Below are positions 1-11,511 of a stretch of DNA of 64,000 nt, piece by piece. Position 1 is the first letter of the stretch. Each line of letters begins with the position of its first letter. The stretch covers positions 8,947,248 through 9,011,247 of the forward strand of contig NC_035162.2 of the NCBI RefSeq assembly GCF_001659605.2, read 5' to 3'. A model generated the notes under the pieces. That model had not been told where the DNA came from, did not search any database, and saw only the letters and a list, made by a program, of their open reading frames with translations. This DNA comes from Manihot esculenta. Its lineage: Eukaryota > Streptophyta > Magnoliopsida > Malpighiales > Euphorbiaceae. The position numbers and the translations under genes are program-made.

Positions 1-244
1 ACCATCATCACAAACCTGGCATGTCTCAGTATATTCCTTTAAAATGCTTTGGAATCCTAAACTCATCTTTGGAAGATTCCTTCTGACCATACTTGTTTTC
101 ACAAGTCCAATCCAGGTGACGTGCAATCTTCTTCTACTCGTCCATACATAGGCTGCAGCAATCAAACCCCCATTAGCAATTGCATGCCATTTGATGATTG
201 AACTGAAAGAACTCTGAAAAACATGACCTTTACACATTTCAATA

Positions 245-3200
245 CTACTCGGCTACAACAGATTCTATCCCTTTGTCTCCCACATCAGCAGTCTTAAAAT
301 GGGGTTTAGTGGGAAAGACGAAAACAGTGGATGCAGCATTTGATAGTTGAAACACAGCTGAATATCTCACAGATGTCACTGTCACTCGGGGCAACTGTTG
401 CAAGCCTGAAGCAAGCGGCACAATCTTGTAACCAAGGACATGCTCCGACTTTGGAAGAACAAATACTGTATCACTGTGCGAGCCAGATAACACAAAGCTT
501 TGTGCATCTGCCAATGAGAACTTCACCTCTTGAAGCAACTGTGTTTGATTTCGAATTTTAACCGAGTATGTGAAGGGATCTCCAAGAATAGCATAAGGAG
601 GACAATCCACAGTCAAAACCAACGGGGACAACTCCACGTTTACATCAGGAAGTTTATGTCTAGTCAAAACCCATGCTTCTGCAGCTGAACTAGATCGATC
701 TTTATTTTGCAAATTTCTCCTCCATCTCAGAGACACTGAACCTAGGTTGAGATTTGATGATTCAACCTCAGGAATGATGGTGAAAACCTTTTTGAACTCT
801 TCTCCGGGAACAAGGTAGGCAGGGCCTAAAAGATCCTCACTGCTGGGTTGCAAGGTAAATGACCTTTCTACATCATCATCCATCTCAATTGACATGGACT
901 GTAACTGCAATGGCACCTCACTGCAGTTTTTGGCACTAGCAAGCACTATACTTGTTTCATTCAGAGGCAGTGACGTTCCTTGATCAGAACTAGAGGCTGG
1001 CTTGAGCTTTGAGAGCAACAGCGGATCCTGCCGGAATGGAAGCATAAAGTGATGGCTGATTAGAACAGCACTCTTTCCTTCAATTTGCAAGTTCTTATGG
1101 ACATGGATTTTTTGTGAAGTCATTTCGTTGCTATCAGGAAAATAGCTCAATGAGACAAAAAGCATAATTGGTTTGGGTCGATGCCACTTAATTTCCAGTT
1201 TGCAGGACCATGATTCTCCATCTTTCATAATTGGAAGAGACACCAAACCAAAGGACTGCTGAATTTTCTTGATTTTATCATATCCTCCTGTAGATTCATC
1301 TTCTCCTTCTGGCCCATTAACACCAAGGAGCTCAACATGATGGTTATCCATAGAGAATGGTTCTGCTTCCCTTGGACTAAACAACCCACCACCCCTTACA
1401 TCCACTAGATTGATTTTCAACTCGCCAGAAAAGATGTCATGACCCTTGGAGGCCACAGTAACAGGTACAACAAAGCACTCTCCAACCAGTGCAGGTCCAG
1501 TAGCACCTAAAACGAGATCCACTTGTGGGTCTGGTTCTTCAACCTGGGCAAGCTTCTGACCAGAGAATGCAAGAACAGGATCCTTAGTAGGAAAAGTCTC
1601 TACACGGTCTTCAAACTTCCAAAGAGGTAAATCATCCATTGAAGCAGGACTTTCAGCTCTGCAGCAAATTGTGAAGTGGGGTCCCATTTTTGCAATAACA
1701 TATATGCATTCCAGCTTCCCACTCTGTTCTGAATAGTCAAACACTTACATTGTCAGATTAGGATCATATAAACTGTACTATAAAGAATTTATTGACAGTT
1801 GGGAACAATTTCAACAATAAGCAATGCCACAACAGAAACTTTAAGTCAATTAGACAAAAGAGGTGTCAAAAATCAACCCAGTCAAATTGCTAGATGAACA
1901 GTTTGGGAAATTACAGATTTCATAGAAAAATGAACAATACTTACAGATAGGAAAGATAAGCTCTATGAGTACAGATCTATTTCATTTCAAGAGAATACTG
2001 GCTATTCATGTGCAAAAAAGACGTAGCCTCCTCTTTCTCCCTCTCCTTCAAGCACAGACACACAAAACTCAAATGCCTAACAGTTGGTGCACATGCTCAA
2101 ACTTAATGTGGAAGTTAATGGTTCTGGGTTAAAATTTGTTGTAAAATCAGAATCATGTCCACAACTCAGATGCACAAGAGTTACATCAGCAGATTGTCAA
2201 GGCCAAATTGATATATTGCACATAATGCAATAGATGACGACACTTAATATCAGAATCAGATTTTAAGGTTGTGGATCATGCTTGTATACCATCCAATGCA
2301 AGAACTTACTGAAGTGAAACCACTGGTCAATTGTCTTATAAAATGTTTTTTCTGCATATCAAAAAGGAAATTATAAGAAAAGAGAACATTTAAGATCACA
2401 TCAAAATTAACTGACCCGATTTAATTTCATATGTCAACCGCAGCCACTTGTTTGTAACAAGAGCCAGAGAAGGAGCACTTTCAACATGACGACCTTGTTG
2501 GCTAGTGGAAATTTCTGCAGATGGAGGTTTTTGGGAATTTATGATGATGAAGTTGCATTCTGATTGATTAAACTGCACTTCCAATTGATCCAAGTCAACA
2601 GTCAGAGGCAATTGTGATAGGAGTGACAGAGTAATCAAGGCAGGTACACCAGGCTTAATTATCTGTTCGTGAAAAGCAACTGAAGCAAGAAGCGCCATTC
2701 TAAGGGGACTGACAAGATCAATCTCAAGATGCAGAGGACTATCTCTGTTTACTTTGAGATCAGTACTATCTCCAACTGATACCGCCCCTATTTCTCCACT
2801 GACAAGCTGAAAAACCTCATTGTGTATATTTTCTCTCTGAGCAAGACTTGCAGGACCAGCTGGACCACATTCCTTTGTTCTGAACGATTGGACTCCTGTA
2901 CAAGGTGATACTGGTAATGCAGCCATTTCAAGAGAGTACTCTATAAATTCCTTCACTATACCACGTTTCCTTGAGCACTCTCGCAGAAAACCCAAGACCT
3001 CCCACAATAAAGTGACCCATCCCTCTTTTCTATATAGAGCTGCAATAACATCAAGCAGTTGTTTTGCATTATTGAGATCACCCATTGCAAAATATTCTTG
3101 AGCCATCTGAAACCCACAACGAGAAGCCATCCTCTGAGCTTTGAGATTGGTGTATGATTCATAAGATCTTTTTAGAAGAGCAATGATTTCAAAGGAATCT

Positions 3201-6200
3201 TGAAATCTTTTGGCTTCAGCAATAGCATAACGGGTGTACTCTTCATCAGTAAGACTGCAAAGTCAGAGGAAAAATAACTTGCATTAGCAAACAGATAAAG
3301 CTAATTTAGGATGTGAATGAGTCAAGACTCACGGTTGCATGACAAATGCATCCCCTTGCTCAAGTAATCGAGCAAACTGACCCACATAAATTGCAGGCGT
3401 TACAGATTCAGCACTGCCGTCAATCTCATCAGCATTTTGCAACATTGACAGTGCAAGTTCAAACGATGTTCTCTTCTCTTTCAGGTAGTGACCAGCTAAC
3501 TGTTTCAAAACCCAATATGGCAATTCAGCAGGTTAACAAGCATAACAAGATCAAAAGCATAAATTTCAAATTTTCCAAAAAAACAGCAAGACAAATTAAT
3601 TGAACATAGTTATATGGCATTTCATTCTATTAGTCTGAGTTGTGCAACCAGATTCTATCTAGCAATGATGTAAACCTGGCCAGATGAGCATATTAATAGT
3701 TAATACCTTGCCCATCACTCTTTTCACAGTTTGAGAAATCTGCAGAAAGTCTACCAGGGAATTACAATTGGCATGTAAACCTGGACAGATGAACATATAA
3801 ATACCTTGCCTATCACTCTTTTCACAGCGTAGACATTTTCAGAAAATCTACCAGGTAATTACAATTGGTAAAAGCTTCTATTGGAGAAATTGCAAAGACT
3901 CACCAACGTACAAATAAGATGACATAATCTAAAATGATCGATTAAGAGAATATGGCAGCAAACGTATAGAAATAGATAAAGACAATAATGTAGAGAAGAT
4001 GCATACACAAGGACAAAGCTAAAACTAGCAGAAAACATGATCATGAAATGCTTTTATAGACTTTCTGATAGACAGCATGGCAATCTTATTTATTGATCAA
4101 CAGCTCAACCCAGTTGCAAGATTGATCAAGGCCCTGCAAGAGTATCCATGGGAAAAAAAAAAAAAGCAATGACTTGCTCTCATTAAAAAAGCTACTTATT
4201 ACAAAACTCAGGAAAAGCTAAGTCATGCTTCTTAGATTGGGACACAGAAAAAGAAAATAACAGCCATGAAACTCGTTCCTAACAAGTCTTACATGGATTG
4301 TATGCCTAACATTTGCAACTGGCACAAGGTAACAGGGCAGCAAATCAAATATTAACGTGCATGCTTTCTTTCTCTTTGTGGCTCTCTTGTGTTGTAGATC
4401 AAGTAATAGATTGTAACATCATCATCTACAGTTTTCATTTATAGTGAAAAGGTCACGTTGATCAATTGACATCTAAGCACTTGTCAAATTCTATAATATG
4501 GCAAGTCATTCAATAATGATTCAGAATGAGTATGAGCAATCAGATGCTAACATATCCTGACTTCTTATTCAACCATGTTATCAGCTTTCCTGTTTCTCCT
4601 TTCTTTTTCTTTGAAAAAAAAAAGAATGAAAACAAGGTCTGGAAAATTTTACATCTGGAAAGCACAGTAACTGATCGCATCATTCTGCCTAAAGCATATT
4701 AAAGAGTCAAAATTCCAGGAAGGTTGTACTAAGTTCCTCACCTGGTAGTAATAAGCTGGCTGAAATTTCCACTCAGTCAAAGACCTTTCACTAGTTCCCA
4801 AAGCTGGACTAGAATTGCTATGGATCGTTTTCGAACTAGTCTCCAGCAATTCAGCAAATACCAAAAACTGTCTGCTCACCCATTCCCAGTGAAGAAATAT
4901 AGCTTCAGCCGGACCTAAAAGCTTCCTGTAAGAAGCAAAATGTTGGTGGAACCATGTGACAGCTTCTATTACTTTTCCACCATGTAATAACAAGGTTGAT
5001 ATTTTAAAGTGAAGTTGCTCAGCAACAGTTTTTATCTCAATCAATCGCTGAATCACTGGCAACCTATTTGCAGTCCCAATCATCTGCATAAAAACTCAAG
5101 TCTAAGAAATTCAGAAGTGATTGCCTCTGCAACATTGAGCAGCAATATTATGGGGAAAAAAGGTGACAGTAAATTAGTACAAAAATAGAATACAATTAGC
5201 ACCATGAGCGTGTGAAAATACCTCCCTCAGTGTATAGTATGCATCCTCATAAAACCTCAAAGCTTCAACCCAGTCTCTCCGAAACTCCGCGGATACAGCA
5301 ACCTAGCATTTTATATCACAAGAAATGAGAGCATAGAATAGAGCTAAATTTTCTACTATGTTGCAAAGATTGAGTTGTTGGGTTTCTGAAGTGAGATGGT
5401 CCGAGAATAATACAAAATCACAAAACAAACAACAAATAGCAAGCTTAGTTCATCACTGAATTGAAGGTTTTCAATCTCATCATGTATAACCAGCAGGACA
5501 AGCAGACAAGTCAGTACTGTTAATAGTGCATTCAGTTTTAAGAAGAGCTTCATCCAATCGTGCCTCATGAATTCATAAACACTTTTATGCACTTGGCAGA
5601 TAACACTGTACAATTGAAGTCAAAACGTAGCATGTTTGATTTCATCAATACTTATGCAAGGAATGGGCATATTTTAAATTCGCTTAAGTGAATAAAGCTA
5701 AATGACTTACTTTGAAGCAATAGCGAATGTTCAACTCAATAGAATTGAAGCTCTTCCTTTCAACACGAGTTTTAATTCTCCGCCCTTCATCTCTGTAATA
5801 TGTGTTTGCTAATTCAGCAAATGTGCTGCCCAGCCTGCACAATAGATGCTCAGCACTAAGTCATTAATACAAAGATTCACAGGGAAATGTTCAGATAAAA
5901 CATGCATAAAGGAGACATAAAATACTTATTGAGAGATTGTTCAAGCTGTGAAGAATCGGCAGGGTTGAAGACGACGAGGTATTTGGAATCCAATTCGGCA
6001 CGCTTACGAAGTGCAATCATTCGATCTTCACTGATATCATCTGCATTTGGAAATCCCCATTCTTTTAATAGTTGCAGGTTACAGTAGAATTAAGTTGGGC
6101 AGGGTTCAAGTTTAGCTACCAGAAGAAGAGTGCACCACAACCACAGCTAATTTAATGTTCTTTGGACGAATCACAGCTCTGTGCATAAACAAAGGGAGTG

Positions 6201-6627
6201 AAAAATTTAGGTCAAACAATTAGAAAATCAAGGAAGAGGAGGCGAATGAGTACTTAAGGTTTTCAAGGTCAGAGCAGAGCTGAAGCCACTGTGCGGGATC
6301 CCCAGAAACATGGTCGGAAATAAACAGAGCGGCGACGACAGCGGGAACCCTAGTGCGGTGCTTGTGAAGCCAATCCCTCTTAAGAATCCCGGCGGTAGGA
6401 CTCGAGGATGGATCGGGAGGCGGAAGAGAGCTCTTATCAGCGGAGGACAAGAGGAGAGAGATCTTAGCGATGTCAGGCAAGGCGAGAGTGTTGCTTGGGG
6501 GCTGCTCAGAGAGGAGATGGGTGGTGATGAGGGAGTGGTGCTCCGGACATCCCACCAACGCTATCAGGCCGACCGGCGGAGTCCGTAACTCCTCCGGATA
6601 ATCTTCCATTTCCTCAATTGGATCCAA
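245..6627 (-). CDS. TRAPPC11: TRAPPC11 homologue (TRAPP complex subunit, foie gras/gryzun family), complete
   Basis: Nine coding exons on the minus strand: 6627-6254, 6178-6120, 6040-5926, 5834-5711, 5302-5222, 5083-4742, 3499-3333, 3254-2416 and 1743-245. All junctions are GT-AG, frame is kept throughout, and the product is 1199 aa. The N-terminus reads MEDYPEELRTPPVGLIALVG from Met7, which I recognise as the plant TRAPPC11 start; a second possible start is therefore at 6609. The Arabidopsis homologue is about 1190 aa, so the gene looks full length. The family role is a subunit of the TRAPP tethering complex in ER-Golgi/TGN vesicle traffic. The foie-gras region lies in the N-terminal half to middle, and the large last exon encodes the beta-rich gryzun-like C-terminus. 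Identity is confident. The exact 3' UTR (window start to 244) is not resolved. Confidence 0.93.
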
Positions 6628-7977
6628 AACGCACGAGAATCATGATCTTTTAAACGCTAGTGCACATTCCTTAGCTGCAGCGCTATTTTTTTTTTTCACA
6701 AAAGAAATTTACTATTTAATTTTTATTTTATATAAAAAAATTCATTAATTAGTCATTAATTAATCTTTAATTTTAAAAAATAAAATTTAAAATATTTATT
6801 AATTATTATTTTTATTATTTTTTAATTATTAAATCATATAATTTAAAAAATTAAATTAATTAATTTTTTAATTTTATTAAAATTATATTAATTAATCATT
6901 ATATTAAAAATATTTTAATTTTTTAATATTTAATAATTAAAATATAAAAAATTAATCAATAAATTTTTTAAAATATTTAAAATATTTTTATTTGAAATGA
7001 GAAAATTAAAAATTGAGAGATTATTTATTCAGATTAAATCTATAAATGCAATATTTTTATTTTTTAAAATTAAAAATTTAATTAAAATTTTTTTTATATT
7101 ATAGTAATTAAATAATATTTTTTTATCGTTGTAAAGTATTAACTGATACTCATAGCAAGTCATTAAACTTTTATGTTTACATATTTCATCTATTTTAATA
7201 ATTTGACCTCTAATTTGAGACAAAAATAAGCCTTTTGCTGTTTTTATGTTTGATGAATTACAACGAAGTCCCTATATTTTTATTGTAATTATAAATGTCC
7301 TACTTTTTATAGTTACATACCACCCCAACTTTGCTAGTTAGCTATGAAAGTCTTTCAAGTGAATCTAGTCACGTAAATCTTTCTATTTAGAGAGGCAAAA
7401 TTTCTCTAGTTTTCCGCTTTTCTTTAGATTTTCACTTTCAGTCTCCGTTTTTTTGCCAGTGCACAACCTTCCCTTTCACTTTTAGGTATAGAAAGCTTTC
7501 CTGATTTAGTTTAAATATATTTTTTCTATTGTTTTATTGCAGATGCATTACACTTAAGAAGAAGAGGATTTCTTCTGAAAATGTAATGGACCATCCAATC
7601 TACAACTCACATAGGATTGCTTGGCCTGCATGGCTAATTGACTGTTCAAACCATTTGCGTGTTCCTGACTGACCGTACTATTTACTTGAGTTTGTGACAC
7701 AAACAATTGCTCGAACCAACTATATGTACAACTATGAAGTGACTGTCGAAACCATTCGAGATTGTAATTTTAATTTTGATGTCTATTTTATTTTGTCAAG
7801 GGAAACAGTCTTAAATGTTGCATGAATGGAGTTTGTTTAGATTAGCATTGTTATTTTTTTTTTTTCTTTTTGTCATGAATTCAGTTTGAATATGAGGTGC
7901 TTTGTGGTATTGGAGAGCTGGGAATTTTGGGGAAAAGTTCGACCGAAAATTTAAGAGGAAGAATAGGCGATGAATGA
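6628..7977. other. AT-rich spacer between TRAPPC11 and a solo LTR
   Basis: This holds the presumed TRAPPC11 promoter next to 6627, a MITE-like palindromic AT block (about 6703-7125), and mixed sequence to 7977 in which I recognise no gene. The few open frames are short and low complexity. Confidence 0.6.
6703..7125. repeat. AT-rich MITE-like element with long inverted ends
   Basis: The left arm (about 6703-6790, starting ATTTACTATTTAATTTTTAT) matches, inverted and with mismatches and small gaps, the right arm at about 7043-7122. Related arms occur at 61.5-61.8 kb, 52.9 kb and 21.3 kb, so this looks like one copy of a small non-coding inverted-repeat family. Target duplications could not be fixed in such biased sequence. 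Confidence 0.5.
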
Positions 7978-8464
7978 TGATGATCTGAGATCCAATAGAA
8001 TAGAGTTTTACAAGAGTTTTTGTATTGAAGAATAAAGCTTAAACATTCTGAGGAGGAGGCTCCCCTTTTATCCATTTCGTCATGCTTACTGGTGACGTGT
8101 AAAGGTCTCTCCAGGATTGGGCCACGCGTCTCTGCCATACAGATTCGGGCGTACGAGGGTATCAGGCTCCTGCTCCATGCGTAACGGCCTCTGATTCTCC
8201 CTGCGCGTACGTTCGAACGGATCTGCCAGGCTGTCTGGTGAGTGTCATTCAGGATACTGGGTCGGGCCGAGAATTGGGCCAGAAAGGAGAGGGCTTGTTT
8301 TGTGCGGACTGAGTCAATCTGAGTAAGGAGGCTTGGACGAGCCCGGCCTTGGAAGTTGGATGAGCCGGATCTACTTTGGGTGCCAAGTACGTGGGCCTTT
8401 ATTTTGTGGGTTTTAGGTTGTGGACGAGACTCTGGACCGGGATGAAGGAATCCAGCGGTCATCA
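7978..8464 (-). mobile_element. Solo LTR of a retrotransposon (487 bp)
   Basis: The segment starts TGATGATCTGAG and ends GGTCATCA on the plus strand, so its termini are the inverted TGATGA/TCATCA. It is flanked on both sides by the exact 5-bp direct repeat AATGA (7973-7977 and 8465-8469), as expected of an LTR insertion. It is much richer in G and C than its surroundings. Read on the minus strand it has a TATA-like ATAAAAGG box near 8066-8075, then a CT-rich leader, as in many Ty3-type LTRs. No internal region or second LTR is present, so it is a solo LTR left by recombination. A 207-codon frame at 7881-8504 crosses it and is not considered a gene. Orientation rests on the TATA-like box. Confidence 0.8.
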
Positions 8465-10049
8465 AATGAAAATAGAAAACCGAAGATTTATGGAGGCAGC
8501 ACATGAAACAGATTGCAAGGGGGCACTGGCTTGTTCACTCAGTAAAAGGTAAGTTGTCTTTAGAGGAAAAACAACAAACACAACAACAACTAAGCCTCAC
8601 TTTCAAATTAATTTGGATCAGTTATATTGGTCTTCTATGGCTATTCAGCTTTGCAGGCAAGAAATAGATATTAGAAGGCTTTATAATTCAAGGATATTTT
8701 CCTACACACTCTCTCCTCCCTTTTGAGGAAAATCAAGATCTTCAATAGTAAGTCTTAAATCCTGTGCAAACGTCCATGAATAATATCTTAAATGCTATTT
8801 ACAGAAACTGTACAACCATATGTATTTACACCATAGGGCTGCTTAGACTGCAGCCGACCAATTTAGTAATTGAGCATGGACCCACACCCTGGATCCAGAC
8901 AACTGAAAAAATCACGTTTTGATTCTTAGTTGTGGGATTTACAAATTTACATATGTACATTATCATCTATTACCCCCTACCAGTGACCGGAAGCCATGGC
9001 AGGAACAGAATCTCAAAACACTAGACAAAGATCAAATTTCTGCATGTTCCTTACTTCTGACGTCCCACTGCCCACATTCCTTTGCGTTCTCTCCAATGAC
9101 GAAGATTATGGATGGCCTGCAATAGCAGATAAATTTCTCATAACCAAAGCACTTATATAGACATAAAAGTAAAGTGTACATTAGCGCTCCCCATTATTAT
9201 TCCACAGGTGATAATGTGAGACATCAAACATGAGGCATTGCAAGCTCCCCAGAACAACAACATCAATAATAATTAGTCTTATTCTCAAACTAGTTGTGCT
9301 CAATTATGCAAATCCTTTGTCACCATTCAGCTCAATTCAACACCACCAGCAGAAAATTTGGAAAGTGCGAGTTCTTAAATACATAGTGATCAGCACTCTC
9401 AAAATGTTTTAATCTGATGAAATGTCCTGCATAAACTTCATGGACGGATTATTATTAGATAGGCCCACAAGTAACACTTCAATGCATAAAACCAAAAAGG
9501 AAGATTTTGGTCCAAGTCAGAAAATATTAAAATTATGCATTATTATTTGCTACACGTTATTATTTGCTTGCTTGCTTGAAACCCTATAGACATTTGGTGT
9601 TAAAATTTGGGAACTGACACCATATTGGTTGAACCATTGCAAACTTGAATTTTGCTAACTTTGAATAAAGGATTACTTCCTTTACATTTCATCATTTTTC
9701 CACTATAACGAGTGGCCTTAATTCTTTTTTGTTCCAATCAACTCATATATGGTCAGAAATCTTACCCCTGGTAGTTAATTCAAATTAGTCACTTATTCCT
9801 ACCATATGGTGTAAAAGGAAAAGCCAGCGCCAGCGTACCTTTACAATGAAACATAACAACTTCCAAGGCTGACATTTGAAACCAATCAGACTAAATTTTC
9901 TTAATCCCGTTGCAACAAAAGGATACCTACATGTACCATGAAAAAGTATCCCAAGCATAAATATAAATCTAAAATATGTAAACCAAAAGGGGTCTGAAGC
10001 ATATATCAATATACACACAGATATCTATGTTACCACACCTGTCAATCAC
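8465..10049. other. Spacer and probable 3' UTR region of the RRM gene
   Basis: No protein gene is recognised. On the minus strand TTGACAG/GTGTGG just after the RRM stop (near 10040) could be a donor, and GCTATTGCAG/GCCATCC near 9120 could be an acceptor. Together they would place a 3' UTR exon at about 8900-9118. This is inference from splice-like sequence only. Confidence 0.3.
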
Positions 10050-11511
10050 TCAATTAGCTGTTTGATCGGAACTGCTAGTGAATTGAGGAGAATTAGCAGA
10101 CAATATTATCTGTGCCTGTCCTGAATCTGGCGTACCTGTTCCTAGAGAACAAGGAACACAAGTCTTGATTGGGTTATACATTAAAGTCATATACACACAC
10201 ACACACACACACACCCCTTTCATCACCGTAATAATCACACAGTTACTGTAGAGATTGGGATTTTGCAACATGAAGGTTAAAATGTAAATGTCAATTACAG
10301 CTCATCTACTTGATAATGGAGAATGATAAGGACTTCAAAATAAACAAAACAAAGTTACCTGAAAGGTGTGGTGCCTGAGATGAGGGAAAGGCAGCTGTGG
10401 CTGTTCTAGTGGCAAGTCCACCAAATTGCGCAATTTGATGACCTGGCATTCCATAATTTTGAGCAGTGGTATAGCCATGAATTGGTTGGCCAAACTGTCC
10501 CCGTGAGCTTAACCCAGGATTAACAGTCCCCGGCATGCCATATACCTGAATATAATGCTGACCCCCATAAGGATTGTAAACGCCCTAGGAAAGACCAACA
10601 GAACAAGTCAGCATTTAGCATTCAGACATCAACAAAGCAATTGTAGTTGGCAATATTGACCTGAGGGTAGACATATTCAGACCCATAAGTTGCATACCTG
10701 CAATAGAGAAAATTTTGAATTTCCTGAGATAAAAAAAATAAAAACGGAGATATTACACTGTGAGGAGCAACGGGCAAGAAATCCTGTCAAACAGTACAGA
10801 TGTTTAAATAAACCGGACTCAGAAGATGCAAGAGCTGAAACACTTGTTATTCTGAATTAAGAAAGAAAACAAAAAATTGTCCCACAAGTCCTATTGACTT
10901 GGAATAATTTTCTTATTTTCCTTGGGGGATTGGATGATTGACAGTATTGATAGCGAGCAGAGGGCTAATTCAACGTCTGAGCTTGAAAAAAAGGAAAGAA
11001 ATTACATACCCATAAGGAGGATAAAAGAACCCAGGTTGGTAACCATAGGGAAGCGGATGGGGATATGCAGGCCTAGGGGATCGCGTGGTTCCAAAAGGCG
11101 GAATCGGTGATCTCTGAGAAGCTAAGATCAAAAAACAAAAGAGAAAATGGTGAGAGACATAGACATAATATGATAAGAGACAGAGAATAAAGAATATAAA
11201 GATAAAAGCAAAGTATAAAAAGGAATACCAGAAGTCCGGCCGAGGGAAGCGAGATTACAGTTAGCCCTGCGACCATCGATGATAGGATTAGGGTCAGCAC
11301 AAGCCCTCCTAGCAGAGTCAGGATCACGAAAAGTCACGAAGCCATAACCTTTAGAGCGGCCGGTGTTCTTATCGGAGATGACGACGGCCTCGAAGATGTC
11401 ACCGTATTGCTGGAAGTGACGACGTAAGGTGTGGCTCTGAGTTTCCCATGCCAAACCTCCGACGAAGACCTTAGTGTAGGTGGTATCCCTATCAGGAAAG
11501 GGGGAATTCAT
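10050..11511 (-). CDS. Single-RRM RNA-binding protein (RBM24/ARP1-like)
   Basis: Five coding exons on the minus strand: 11511-11229, 11121-11010, 10697-10661, 10584-10359 and 10141-10050. They give 249 aa with intact frame. One RRM spans about residues 13-85, with RNP2 VFVGGL (15-20) and RNP1 KGYGFVTF (54-61). The remaining 160 residues are low complexity, rich in Gly, Tyr, Pro and Gln, with no second domain. This is the plan of the plant RBM24/38-like family, whose members bind mRNA; the target here is unknown. The start is the first ATG and lies ten codons before the RRM. The third coding exon is only 37 nt and is supported by clean splice sites and conserved frame. Confidence 0.9.
10189..10214. 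repeat. CA microsatellite in an RRM-gene intron
   Basis: A run of AC dinucleotides within the last intron of the RRM gene, a simple repeat likely to vary in length. Confidence 0.8.

Noticed and set aside
7881..8504. 207-codon minus-strand frame
   Set aside because: It lies over a solo LTR whose ends and target copies are exact; the frame is open by chance in GC-richer LTR sequence.
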